A program made the position numbers and the translations under genes. Below the pieces are notes generated by a model. That model was not told the DNA's origin. It made no database searches and saw only the letters and a program-made list of their open reading frames with translations. From positions 12,095,375 to 12,159,374 of the forward strand of contig CAIIXF020000005.1 of NCBI GenBank assembly GCA_903813345.2: a stretch of DNA of 64,000 bases, read 5' to 3'. Numbering within the stretch: the first letter of the stretch is position 1; each line of letters begins with the position of its first letter. Below are positions 23,250 to 35,119 of the stretch, in pieces. Source of the stretch: Owenia fusiformis (Eukaryota; Annelida; Polychaeta; Sabellida; Oweniidae).

Positions 23250-24115
23250 CGTACATTCAACTTTCAGCATCTGTAGCATCCATAGAAATTCAATAAATAC
23301 TAATATGTTGTATCAAAGCTTTAGAATATTAATATCAAATATACTGTATTACAATACAATATTTGACAGTATACCAGTACATGTATTTTGACTAAAAAAA
23401 GTTCAAACATTTTCCTTGCGTTAAGTATGGTGCAAATACTACTCAAAGGCTATTAAGATACCTATTCCCCATGGAAATAAACTTTAAGTCAGGTTTCACT
23501 CATGATTTTATTTTATTAAAGTATGTTTAAGGAAATTACTTGATCATTCGATTGATTTTACCAACTTGACCTTTTTGGACTCAGTGACCTCATTGGCTCA
23601 TCATTTGGCCATCGTAGATAATTATTTGCCAAAAAACATAATAATCTCTATAAGTTCTATTAAAATACACCATTACAGTATAACACTTAAATGACCTTTC
23701 AAGCATATCTTCCATTCCCCTAGGGTATGTGTAAGAAAATGTGAACAATGGCAATTAAATAAGAGTAGAGTGGGAATATACAAGGAGTGAAAATAAGATT
23801 GGAATATAAATGAAGTTTCAGTTTAAGTGAATACCCCAGAGATAATATTACAGGAACTTGACATCCACTAGCATGGACATTGGTATCAAATTTCAAAAAC
23901 AATCTCTCTAAAGAACAGGTCCTGATTTAACAGGCTATTGGTCCATTTGAGGTAGCCTATAACATAGTTTATTTTTTCGTGAAGTAACTCAGTAAAATTA
24001 CAATTTCTCAGCACCCTGATGTCCAATCAACAACATTCGAGTATCTATGTGTTCCTGACCCAGAGAAAAATTGGAAGACTGCAGATTTTGTGCAATGTTC
24101 TATGTTCATGTAAAT
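23250..24115. other. No gene recognised
   Basis: AT-rich sequence with no supported coding, RNA gene or repeat structure. Confidence 0.5.
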
Positions 24116-24120
24116 GAATA

Positions 24121-24202
24121 AACGCACGGAGCACACCGCGTCTCGAACCTCGCAACCTCGTGGTTACGGCGCCCAATCGCCTAGCCTGAACGTGCTGGCG
24201 TT
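24121..24202 (-). repeat. tRNA-derived SINE fragment
   Basis: On the minus strand it reads 'cacgttcaggctaggcg', 'gccgtaaccacgaggttg' and then a pol III B-box-like 'ggttcgagacgcg'. It matches the longer SINE at 61377-61485 but stops before the A box, so it is 5'-truncated. It also carries about 8 extra bases ('attgggcg') relative to that copy. Confidence 0.65.
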
Positions 24203-25345
24203 CAAAATTTCAAATAACAATATCTATTATTTTTGTTCAAAATGAAAACATACGATTTTTACGAAAAATTCCTGCCATTTTAAACAAGTATAATCTAATC
24301 CCCACATAAAACACTGGCCTACATGACATGTACTAGCATGTTCAGACTGTAATATAGAACCTTATCAATATGGCATTTGCTTCTGTGTTCTGTATATCCC
24401 TCTACCTGCTGAATACAGCAATGCATCTTCAAACTACAAAACAGCAGCTCCACGGAGTAGCAAATCCCAACGAACAATATATAAATCATGAATCTGTACA
24501 GTCACAATTTAATATTTACCATCTACTCTTCCCTTCAATAAATATTTGAGATCATTGTACTAATATGTAACCATACTTTCAAGATAACTCCAAGTAATGG
24601 CGAATTCCTGATCTAGGCAGCCATTTTGAATTTTCTGAGGCACAAATCAGAAAAACAATACCATAATTATGAATATATAAGCACAAGTGCCAAAGGGAAA
24701 GGACCAAAAGTTGTAATGGAACTTAGCAAGAAAAGCAAACTCTAAGTGCATACCAGACAAGAAAAACAAACCCCATATAGCCCAAAACCATGATCTAACG
24801 TGAAAAGAAACAATGTCTAATACCCCCTTTCCCCCCACCATTCAAGAACCAATATCACAATCCAAGACCAGAAGACCAAGGGACATTTCATTCATACTGA
24901 AGTCATTACAATACATGTTGAAGAAAATATTAGAAATTGATAGCCATTTTGATCTAGTATGAAATTCCTTCAATTTGAGTATAATATAGCCATACTTTTG
25001 AGAGATCAGATAATAATTGGGAAATCCCACATTAGGTGGCCATTTTGAATTTTAGGAGGTCCAAATCAGAAAACAATACAATATTTGCAATCTACTCTAA
25101 ATTGCCTTTCATTTGAGTATATAATAAATCTATACTTCAAAAACGTCTCAAAATTAACACAAATTCCTGTTTTCCCAAGTACGGCCACGACCCTTGGGGC
25201 TCAGGGTGAAAAACACGGGATATCTAGCTGTGAAATGGATAGATGTTGTGAATATACTATCAAAATTTCAAATAACAATATTTATTATTTTTGTTTAAAA
25301 TGAAAACATACGATTTTTACGAAAAATTCCCGCCATTTTTAAACT
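24203..25345 (+). repeat. Composite of dispersed repeats including R copy 2
   Basis: A ~95-bp block ('caaataacaatat' to 'cgatttttacgaaaaattc') occurs at about 24206-24290 and again at 25260-25345. 'gccattttgaattttctgagg'-type blocks flank repeat R (24654-24960), whose identifying blocks are 'aagtgccaaagggaaagg', 'ccaatatcacaatccaag' and 'catactgaagtcattaca'. This suggests successive insertion into an older repeat. No coding supported. Confidence 0.55.
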
Positions 25346-25349
25346 GGCG

Positions 25350-26296
25350 GCCAACTTGAAAACATTTTTTTGCTATATCCCAACTGAACTTTGTTTGTTG
25401 GGATAATAAAACCTTAGCCAAGTAGATTAGAGTCTATGGAACACTTTTGTAAATAGTTTTCACGAGCAATTTTTAGTTTATGTTTTCAATATGGCTGCCA
25501 ATCTAAAAATACATGTATGTACACTACATAAGGCCTACTGTATTTACAGATTAGGCCATTCAAAGTTGTTATGTTGATATCCTGATCAAATGTCTTATTA
25601 TTACAAAACCTTTGTTTATGTTTTAAGGGTTTTATATTATTTAATCACACTCAGGAATTTCGCCTCATAATTATTCCTCCGCTTGGTGCGCTGTTGTGCA
25701 TAGCAACATCCTATGCAATGTGTATAATCATCGCGCCGATGTATAAGTACAACTCGTCATTTTTTCATGTTTGCAATGAAATTTTCATTATGGAGGGGCA
25801 ATTTCTTCATTAACTAAAAACCGCATCGTCAGCAAAGATTTGACGAAAACACAACATTTTTGCGCCAGTGGCATTTCTTCATTTATGGATGAATCTTTAT
25901 CAAATTTGAAACACGTTTGAGCTAAATATACAAATTGTGTCTTGTCTGAGGCGGAATTTTAAAATTCAAATTACAATTAGAGAAAAAACAGCTCACCAGT
26001 GTCAAGTTTTACCGCTGATTTTCGAAAAAAATATTATGTAATTCCTTATAGAGTTGGAAGAAAATGATTTGTTTCAACTGCACAGGATAAAAATATATTA
26101 ATCCAGATACATGTAAGCTTTATATACAAATCATTACATACGTTAAATGGCATCATCAACTACTAGAAAATTGTGTGTAAAGTTGGACAATATTTGACCC
26201 GAATTGACCGGCAAAATGGCCGCACGCTCGCAGAAGACAGTAGTGACGATAAAATACATGTAGTTTTTAATCAATCTCGAACTCATTTCACTACCA
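25350..26296. other. No gene recognised
   Basis: No coding or element that I can support. 'tacatgta' motifs occur, as elsewhere in the window. Confidence 0.5.
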
Positions 26297-26305
26297 CATG
26301 ATCTA

Positions 26306-27862
26306 GGCTTTGTATAAAAAACCTCCTACCCACGTACCCTCGTACCCACGTACGTGGGTCCTAACCCAGTCTTTAAAGAGTTAAATTTTTAAATGTTTAA
26401 AACATTATTCAATCTCAGTTTATCCTGAATTATAGATGAATTTATGCATCCATATGCCTTTATTTATAGGTCTGACATCTCTCTAGTAAAATAAAATAAA
26501 GCCGGAATTGCATAAATGTTCATTATTTTTGAGCTATTTGATTTATGTTTTTGATATGTCGAAATGTTTTTTGTTGATCGGGCAGTCTTACCTGTATAAC
26601 ACATCAGTGCTGATTAGCAATCTCCTAGCCTTCGTTCAGTGCAATTCGTGCCTCCTGTTACCTCATGCAGATTGTAAATGTCCCGGGAAGTTTACCCTTG
26701 TCCAAAACTTGACATCTTTTTAAAAATATATTGCTTTGAGTTTCCAACCAATTAAATTCACCACATTTTATTAGATGTTTATTTCAAATGTTATTAGAAT
26801 TCATTCTTACGAATATTATACGTTATTAACGACTATGTTAGTCAAAGATTTGGTGTCGTTGTTGTCCATTGTATTCACGTTTTACGCGCAAAAAGCTAGA
26901 AACTACAAAGCTGAACTTTTATCATTCAAACCAGTTTTACATCAAATCATTGTCAAAATAAAACTCTACTCTTCATATTACCTAATTATGGATCAAACGG
27001 CCATGAATAATGTCGAAGTTTACAAAACCAAACTTACACTCCCCTGCATAAGTTTGGCAACTCTAACTTTTAATTCCATCTAAATGATTCACTGAACTAG
27101 TTCGCACAATTATCCTTAAATTGTGCCAAAAAGCGATTAAAAACGAATATAGCGAATCCTTCTACTTTTCAAATATTTCGTTATTCGCCACGGTTAAACA
27201 GAAATGCAGCCTTTATTATTCCTTGAGATCGTGTGAATTGATCACTCTATCACTTTGTATCTCCAATTATGATGTTAAATTAAATAAAAGACATGACAAA
27301 TTACACGTATAGTTCAAATCTGTCGTGCAAACAATGAATACTTGTAATATCGTTTGAAAGAATAAAAAGTAAAGTGATAAAAATCGAAACTACAGGGTGT
27401 TAAAAAACAGGACCGATGAAAAGTTGAATAACTTCGTCAATCCAGAATCATTCAGGTCATTCAATGTGAATTTTGTTGTGAAAGTTTGACCATATTCTGC
27501 TCATGGAGTCAAAAACTACAGCACTTTACAACACATGCCCCATGTGGCCAATTTGCGCCAAGCAATAGATTGGTTGTACACTGTAAGACTGCCCGATCAA
27601 CAAAAAATCGCTTCGATATATCTAAAACAACACTCAAATAGCTCAAATGAACATTATGCAATGCCGGCTTTATTTTATGACGAGACAGATGTCCGATCTA
27701 GAAATAAAGGCATATGGGTACATAAATTCATCCATAATTAAGCATACATTGAGATAGAATAATGTTTAAAAAATGTTAAAGATTTAACTCTTTAAAGACT
27801 GGGTCAGGACCCACGTACGTGGGTACGAGGGTACGTGGGTAGGAGGTTTTTTATACAAAGCC
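26306..27862. mobile_element. Mutator-like (MULE) non-autonomous element with 9-bp TSD
   Basis: The ends 'ggctttgtataaaaaacc' and 'ggttttttatacaaagcc' begin inverted repeats of ~95 bp containing 'acccacgtaccctcgtac' and 'agtctttaaagagttaaat'. The direct repeat 'catgatcta' flanks them exactly (26297-26305 and 27863-27871). A 9-bp TSD with long TIRs is the Mutator pattern. The interior has short open frames (26775-27083 is the longest, 102 codons) with no recognised transposase motif, so the element looks non-autonomous. Confidence 0.8.
27391..27480 (+). repeat. Mariner-type terminal sequence inside the MULE-like element
   Basis: 'tacagggtgttaaaaaaca' resembles the TA-plus-CAGGGTG start of mariner-type TIRs, like those at 46264 and 52590. 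No matching opposite end was found, so it may be a solo end or chance. Confidence 0.3.
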
Positions 27863-27871
27863 CATGATCTA

Positions 27872-28790
27872 AGATCACATTTTGTCATTTAACAATACAG
27901 AGTACATGGGAACTTTTTGTTTGTTCTGAAATCATAGAAGTGACATCAAGCACATATAAGACTTTGTATGGCCTTAGTGCTTTTTGAGGTAGGTAATAAT
28001 TATTACATAACCTTTGAGTGTCATGTCATTTATACTTTTTGAGCCAATTTGGCTCTCTATTTTATGATTCATCATAATATATTGAAAGACTTCTCTGGCA
28101 AATAACTTTTAAATAACATGTAAATAAATATTTTATTTCAAATCACATGTCTTATTTTCGGTCAAAATTAACCATATTGCTTTCATTTCTTCAAAAATAG
28201 CACCTCTAACAGTTAACCTCTAAATGACCAAAGTGACAAGGTCAAATGTCAAAAAACTCAGAAATCACATTTCAAGTATTTATATTTCCAATGCAATTCC
28301 ATTCCCATTAATACTTGTTTTCTAGGGGGGCAACCTTTCTTTTATGGGTCTCAAGAGTTTATTCCCCTTTGGGTAATCCTATTCCCCTTTTCATGTTTTT
28401 CTTTTCATGTCTTTTAGTTCATGTCTTCCCTTGCAGTATAAAATGATGATAATAATTGCAATGTACCCACATACAACCAATCAGGCTGATGTGATATTGG
28501 GAAATCGCTAACACACCAGAGCAGCTCTTGCTCATACAGATATAGCATTGATATCTTGACATTACATAGAAACCGATGTGTTTATGGTTCATAACCATTG
28601 AAAATTTACTTTGGAGGCAACAATTGAAGTTCTTAATGGATATATTTTGAACAATTATATACTACTGTAATCACGAACTTCACAAATATTGTTGAAAGGT
28701 AAAGGTAAGTTTTAATATTTAAGAATCCTTTCAGGTGAAAGATAATAATTGTATTATAAAAATGGATTTAATAGATGCAATTTTTTGTAT
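27872..28790. other. No gene recognised
   Basis: AT-rich sequence with no supported feature. Confidence 0.5.
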
Positions 28791-28795
28791 TAGAT

Positions 28796-28897
28796 TTTTT
28801 GTATCGATTCTTTTTCTCTCTTATTTGTGTAAAGTTCACAAAGAATGTAGTTTGTGAGCTTCACATAAATAAGAGAGAAATAAGAATTGATACAAAA
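28796..28897. repeat. Long hairpin with 47-bp arms and 8-nt loop
   Basis: Left arm 28796-28842 pairs with 28851-28897 with about five mismatches; both contain 'tctctcttattt' and its complement. The small loop is 'gaatgtag'. It could be a foldback MITE or a precursor-like RNA hairpin. The sequence alone does not decide. Confidence 0.65.
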
Positions 28898-28904
28898 TTT
28901 ACCA

Positions 28905-28978
28905 AAAAGTTCATGTGAGCTAAATTAGTTAAGGTAGTAATGAATAGGTAGTTAAAGAATTTAGCTCATATGAACTTT
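28905..28978. repeat. Second adjacent hairpin, ~21-bp arms
   Basis: 'aaagttcatgtgagctaaat' near 28905 pairs with 'atttagctcatatgaacttt' near 28958 with one mismatch across a ~31-nt loop. It starts only 7 bp after the previous hairpin. The arms share 'gttcat/gag' features with it but are not the same sequence. Confidence 0.6.
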
Positions 28979-29333
28979 CTGGAAACAGATTTTGAATAAG
29001 AGTAGAACTTGAATGACTTAAACATAATATATGGTGTTCATTTAGATATTATATTTGAATAACAAATCAAAATATTGGTTGATCCTTTGGGTGTTATTTC
29101 AATTGTGTCATCTGATATATATTTTATTCTAGCTTGAAATAAATATGTAAAAATCTGAAAGTTCAGTTGGTGATCAAGTGGAACAATTTGTTACAGAAAC
29201 CAATCTGTAGTCACAAAACAACAAGGACCACCTCAAAAAGTAATAAATGTCCATAAAAAATGTTGATGATTTTTTATGATGGCCACAAGATCTGCTTGTT
29301 GTTAATTAACATTTTGTATCTAAATAATATTAT

Positions 29334-30377
29334 ATAAATACCCTCTGTAAAAAACAAAAGGTGCTTTGTCCTTTACCAATCATATATTTTTTACTTTCTT
29401 TATTAACATACCAACAGTCAGAGGTATAATATATGTATACTTTGACCAAATGGAGAAAATTTCAAAGAATTTCGTAAATATCATAAAAAGTTTGAAAGGA
29501 TTGAATAGACATCACCCAAAATCTTAAGTGCGACTTTTTACCATAAATTGATGTCATAAATATGAGAAATCCTATACCCAGCAATGTCCTCAAGAAGGGA
29601 TCTTCTGAGACATGACGTTAAACGGTTAGTTATGTTTAGAGGAATACACCATTTTAAAAAGTATTCAATCCAATAAAACTTTGTGAAAAATATCAGTTAT
29701 AGAATGAAGGTCTGATTAATTACACATTTTGCAATAAAATTTGAGGTAATATCCTTCAGATTCAGAAGTCTCTTTTCAGTTCAAAATTAGGAGTAGGGGT
29801 AACATAAGCAGTAAGCTTGAAATTGCAAGGTAAATATAACCCCTAATCTTTCTCAACGACCCCTAAATATGTCATACATCCTTAACTTAGCTTAAATATA
29901 CCAAACTTTATGTCAGATGTGATATATAAATGTGCTTATTGAGCAAAAAGGTTACATCCTTTCCCTAATTTCACTGCTATTTAAGACATCAAAGTGCCTA
30001 AAAACATGTTTTAGACGGATTTTGGCACTTCTAGAATTTTTTGTCAGTGTGTCAATGTTTATATCAAACCCTTCAGCTATGACCAGTTTAAAGAAAATGA
30101 TGTCATGGACTTAAAGGAAAATGTACATATATTACACTGTGTAATAGCAAGTTGTAATTTATGACATAATTTAAAGGAAAAAGTCACATTAGTATGTTTG
30201 TGAGACAATGTTTTTAATCATCGCTAACTTTTTAAAATTTTCATCTAAATCTCCACCAGTAATTCACAATATGTACGCCATGTGCCTCAAAGAGTTTAGT
30301 AATATTACACAAAATTTTGAAATTGTTATGACTAAATAAGGACCACACACCTTTTTTCTTAACAGAGGGTATTTATT
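29334..30377. mobile_element. ~1-kb DNA transposon with long degenerate TIRs
   Basis: The left end 'aaataccctctgtaaaaaac' and right end 'cagagggtatttattt' are inverted repeats continuing into 'ggtgctttgtccttta' versus 'taaggaccacacacc'. Weaker inverted similarity further in ('gcgactttttaccat' and its counterpart near 30185) suggests arms near 200 bp. No transposase is recognisable. The target duplication may be TA but is ambiguous in this AT context. Confidence 0.55.
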
Positions 30378-30379
30378 TA

Positions 30380-31810
30380 AATCCACAAGCTTGGTGTATA
30401 AAACTTGCCATTCTAGGCAATACATAGTTTATCTGTTATCCTTTCCATTACACCACGACTTTTTATATCGAATGGAAGCGGTATGAGTTCAATCTAAATC
30501 CATATGAATCGTCATAACATAAGCTTAATTGAATCACTCATGCGAAAGAATTATTAAAATAGATATCATAGATAGCAAGCAATTGTGTGTATCATAAGAA
30601 ATTGCTAATAAAATCATTGTTGAAAAATAAAGCCTTAAGTGACAATGGCAAATATATTGAAACAGAGAATACATAAGTAATCCAATCAGGAGATTGTTGT
30701 ATCAACCCCCACTCATTATTGCGCCTGATGGCAATTATCCCAAAGTTAGTCCTCAAATGTAGGCATATCTTGTTTTTGTATTTAGTTTTCTTTTACATTA
30801 AAACTTGAAAAAGATGCCTCACAAAAGTTAAACTTGCATTTTTACTATTTTTCCTTCCTTGTTTCACCATAATTTATTGTGGTATCTGTTACATAGTCAC
30901 ATCTTACTCTGACATGTAAATCTGACACAATTTTTATCATAAAATTTAATGTTTGACTATACATGTATATCTTATCATTCCTAATACTAATTTGTGGCAT
31001 TCATGTTTTGAATGATTAAAATTCCTTTATATATAATATTCTTTTAGTGTCTTTAATAAATTGAGTTAAACTGATGAATAGGTGATGTAACACCTATATT
31101 TCCATCAAGGTCCTTAAAATATAAGGATCAGCTCCAATTATTTTTTTTAGCATAAGGAAAATATACTGAGGAAAAGATTGAATCTACTAATTGTTTTCCA
31201 AGGATGACTATTTTGCTTCAATCTTGCCTTTTGGTACTTATTCAATTACATATTCATATTTTCCTTGTTATACCAGCTTTCATGTTTAGTTGTCCAACCT
31301 GATTTTAATTGTCAAGGCGATCTGCTGTCATCAAGCTAACTATTACATATGGGGAATCTTGATGAATTTCATTGCAGATTAAAGTAGATATAGTAACTCA
31401 CAGTTAATATAACCGTTATGTCAGATATGAAGCCCATGCTTGAAATTATGACATATGGATAATTTTTACCATTATAATTCCAACTAAAATAAAATATATG
31501 AAAATACTCATTTTATGTTACTAAGGGATTGCATATGAACAATATACAGTAATACAAGGGATGTCAATTCCTCTTTTGGTATCTACCATAGACCATGCCA
31601 GATCTTTAGGGAGACTTCGTGAAAATGTATTGTTGTTTTCATGAGATAATGTGTTAAAACAGTGAAAAAATACATACTGCATAGAGATTAATACACCCAG
31701 GTATCTCTTGCAATGCAATATCTCTAATATTAACATATTTTAGGGATATCTTTATGTCATTTTGAGAACTTGAACAAGTACCCTGGTATAAACTGAGCAT
31801 TTACATGTGG
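30380..31810. other. No gene recognised
   Basis: AT-rich sequence with no supported coding or repeat element. Confidence 0.5.
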
Positions 31811-31816
31811 TTGTTT

Positions 31817-32020
31817 CAGGCCTGTCAACTTGGGAACACCTAACATGAGTGACTTGGAAATGTTGAACACCTCCCCTCAAAATGTGGACACCTTGGTCAA
31901 AATCTGAACACCTTGATCCAAATTTTGAACACCTTGGTTTAAATTTTATTACATCTTGCCAACTTTTGAACACCTCAAATTTTTCGCGCTCGCTACGCTC
32001 GCATTTCAAACATCCGTCAA

Positions 32021-32072
<52 letters not shown>

Positions 32073-32350
32073 GGTACATACGAAAAATTTCGAACGGAAT
32101 GCGTGACATATACCTAACTTGCGTGAAAAGTCCGAACGATATGCGTACGTTTTTTTCCGGCGTTCGTATTTTTGCTGTGTAGACGATCTTTTTAAAAAAA
32201 ATTTCTACAGAAATATTTTTGCTTGACAATTACCAGGTAAAATGGGTATTTGCGTGACATTTTCTGTCACCCAAAAATAACTGGCGTGACTTCAAATTCT
32301 TCAGCAAATGCGTGACAAATACGCAAATTGCGGGACAGTTGACAGGCCTG
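31817..32350 (-). mobile_element. C-family DNA transposon, copy 2, 6-bp TSD
   Basis: Inverted relative to copy 1 at 12487-12944. Ends 'caggcctgtcaact' and 'agttgacaggcctg' with 'ttgttt' duplicated at 31811-31816 and 32351-32356. Because the TSD differs from copy 1 this is a separate insertion. The extra length (534 versus 458 bp) comes partly from the G run at 32022-32071, which corresponds to the 12-base C run of copy 1. No transposase is encoded. Confidence 0.85.
32022..32071 (+). repeat. 50-base homopolymeric G tract
   Basis: An uninterrupted run of 50 G inside the C element. Runs of this kind can fold into G-quadruplexes and are unstable in replication and in sequencing, so the exact length may not be biological. 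Open frames predicting a poly-Pro or poly-Gly stretch here are by-products of the tract. Confidence 0.9.
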
Positions 32351-32359
32351 TTGTTTACA

Positions 32360-33070
32360 GACATTCATTCTTTGCGCAGAAGCATGACTGGTGTGGTCAT
32401 TGTATGGATTGTATGGGTCATGTCATATATCATAATCAGACATTGATATTGACATTCCATGACTATGCATCTCCAATGTGTCAAGATAATTAATTTCTCT
32501 GTGGTATTGTTAGATCCTGTTGCTTTCTCACAATGCTATTCGTATTATTAACTGATTGGTCTTTATCTCGCTTACCCTAATGTTTTTAATGAAAAAGCAT
32601 GACAAATTACTAATTGTAAAGTATTAAGACAGATGACTCAATCACTCTTTCTTTCAGTTGTGATTTCATTTTTCACTTCGAAATTAATTTGCTGCTAGCT
32701 TTTGATTTGACTGATGCATTCCTTTAATTAGTATTTGTTTGATTCTCTTTGAACAAATAAAGTAGTGTAACATTTTAGCACACATTGAGACACATTGGAT
32801 AAAATGGTTTCTATAGAAATGGAAGTAATCAATCGTATTGAAACAGGATCAAAGATGGCTCACATAGAAGATTACCTCATCCATCCCAAAAACTGACTGA
32901 ATCTTATCAGTCATATGAAGCTAAAAATACACTTATACTTTTGGGTGAAGGGATACTAGAACCCTCTAGTTAATACACCGGTGCAAGTTAAAATAGTCAC
33001 CAAGATGAGCTACTTCCTGTTTCTAATCCTGATATTTCTACAAAAGAAGTAAATTTCAGAAGAAATGTTG
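32360..33070. other. No gene recognised
   Basis: No supported feature. Confidence 0.5.
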
Positions 33071-33745
33071 ACTATGTCCAGTACTGTCAACCCCTAAAGA
33101 TTTTCTCGCGGGACAGATTTTTTAGACCAAGTGCCCAAAATTTGCGGGATTTCGCGGGACATCTACTAAATTCGCGGGATTTCGCGGGACATTTAAGGGA
33201 TTTGCGTGATTGTGCTAATAGGCCAATTTTTTTATCAAATTCGCGGGATTTCGCGGGACCATTCGAGGGACAAACACCCTAATTGCGGGACAGTTAACAG
33301 GGGTACCACCAAAAACTTCATAGAGGGACAGATTTTTTAGACATAGTGCCCTAAATTTGCGGGATTTCGCGGGACATCCACCTAAATCTGTAGGATGTCC
33401 CGGGACATTCAAGGGATTTGCGTGATTGGGACTAATGTAAAAGCGTGTAAAAGTACTTAAATCAAACTTTCAGATACTGATTAATCAAATATAATGCACC
33501 GTTACATTGTAACTTAAATAAACGTCAACAAAATTTCACAAAATACGCATAGGAATATTATTATACTTCATTGTAATTTATCAAAAACAAAAACCATGCT
33601 TCAGGTGTGAGTACCGTAATCTAACACGAAATTCAAAAATTCGGAACAATACTTTGCACTTCTGGCGTCGTGACCAACTATGAAACGCTTACCCCCATAA
33701 TGTTATATATTAAAATGTACCTATTCATATAATGTAGGCATGGGC

Positions 33746-33771
33746 TTTCAATTGAAAGCCCATGATATAGA
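33746..33771. repeat. 26-bp perfect palindrome
   Basis: The half-site 'catgggctttcaa' is followed immediately by its exact reverse complement. The same half-site forms the small insertion at 40716-40736. In A copy 1 the corresponding place near 8965 lacks this palindrome, so it may be an insertion here too, but no TSD is visible. Confidence 0.8.
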
Positions 33772-33823
33772 GGTTCGATTAATCTACATCAAATTATAGG
33801 AAATGAGGTTACTTTTCTAGATA

Positions 33824-34692
33824 GGGTTTGTAGAAAAAACCGGGTACTGGGTAGTAAATCCTCCATGCTGGGTTCAAATTTGGTACCCGGTCGAAAAAAA
33901 CGGGTACCCAAAAAACGAAATATACGAATATACAACATAATTAGATCATTAGAAAACGTGTAAGATTTGTTTTGAATTATAAAAATGTATGTTACTTCCT
34001 TCAAAATTGAGCTAGAAGCTTCAAATAAAAAGCATTTTAAGGCTCTTTTCTTCCTCTATCATCATGGTCACATTTCCATTGGTAATGAAGGGGGGGGGGG
34101 TGCGATCGCACCCCCTCCTGGCTACGCCAATGACATTGTAAGACGATTTGAAAAACAAGACAAATCAATCAATACTTCGTATGTTGGTACATGAATTGTT
34201 TTGATTATGATTTAAACCTGTAAATAGCTATCGTTGCTTTAGCAGAGAGGTGACGTGTGTTAATTTAAATGATGCAACGTGTAAGATTTTGATTATTAAT
34301 CATAATTTAAGTTATCCCAATTTTCGACAAAATGTCCACTGAATTGTAAATTGTTATGTCTTACAATGTCATAGGCGTAGCCAGGAGAGGGTGCGATGGT
34401 GCGATCGCACCCCCCCCCCCATAACTAATGAAAATATGGCCATGACGATAGAGGAAGAAAAGAGCCTTAAAATATGCTTTTTATTTGAAGCTTCTAGCTC
34501 AATTTTGAAGGATGTTACATACATTTTTGTAAATTCAAAACAAATCTTACACGTTTTCTCATAATCTATTATGTTATATATTCGTATTTTTCGTTTTTTT
34601 GGGTTCCCGTTTTTTTGACCGGGTACCGGGTGCCAAGTTTGAACCCAGCATGGAGGATTTACTACCCGGTACCCGTGTTTTTCTACAAACCC
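33824..34692. mobile_element. P-family foldback element, Mutator-like, 10-bp TSD
   Basis: The ends 'gggtttgtagaaaaa' and 'tttttctacaaaccc' open inverted repeats of about 320 bp per arm, with internal 'ggtacccgg' repeats, a G/C run next to 'tgcgatcgcacccc', and 'ggcgtagccagg'. The direct repeat 'tttctagata' (33814-33823 and 34693-34702) is a 10-bp TSD. Long arms plus a 9-11 bp TSD fit a non-autonomous Mutator-like foldback. The unpaired centre (~230 bp) has no coding. It is inserted inside A copy 2. Confidence 0.8.
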
Positions 34693-35119
34693 TTTCTAGA
34701 TATCAGCGTCCATTTATTGTAACTCGCGTTTGCTAATATTTGCTCAGTTCTGAGTTGAAGGCCACACGGGTAGTAAAAAGGCCAACGTTGGAACTATTTG
34801 TGACCTACATCCCTATTTTCGTAATTAAAATGAAAGTTGAACCTTTCCCCTTTATTTTGATACCAAACAACAGCATGCTAGGTACTTAAAATTAGGTAAA
34901 CTTTACTCCTCAAAAGTGCAAAAACTTAGCTTCTTATAAAAGATAAGATAATCACAATATAGGGGATTGCAACAATTTCGGAAATTCGCGGAGGTCAAAG
35001 CCACATTTGCGGGACTTCGCGGGACTTCGCGGGACATTGCGGGACACGCGAATTAGCCTAATTTTGATCAAATTCGCGGGATAATCCCGCCATTCGCGGG
35101 ACACTTGACAGCTCTGTAT

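Larger units (their letters stand above)
33079..35116 (-). mobile_element. A-family DNA transposon, copy 2, containing a P element
   Basis: Inverted relative to 7648-9578. It starts 'cagtactgtcaa' and ends 'ttgacagctctg', with 'tatgtc' at 33073-33078 and 35117-35122. The terminal regions carry the same 'ttcgcgggatttcgcgggac'-type subterminal repeats. Blocks near 33700 ('atattaaaatgtacct') match copy 1 near 8975-9000. The centre is interrupted by the P element at 33824-34692. No transposase, so non-autonomous. Confidence 0.8.

Noticed and set aside
26508-27741. Short open frames inside the Mutator-like element as candidate transposase exons.
   Set aside because: None shows DDE, zinc-finger or other MULE transposase motifs, and they lie in different frames without clear splice sites.
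32017-32229. Open frames predicting poly-Pro or poly-Gly proteins.
   Set aside because: They arise from the 50-base G tract in a non-coding transposon.
7648-35116. A and C elements occur in mirror order (A, C ... inverted C, inverted A), suggesting a 27-kb inverted duplication.
   Set aside because: Each copy has its own distinct TSD and unrelated flanks, so these are four independent insertions; the mirror order is coincidence.
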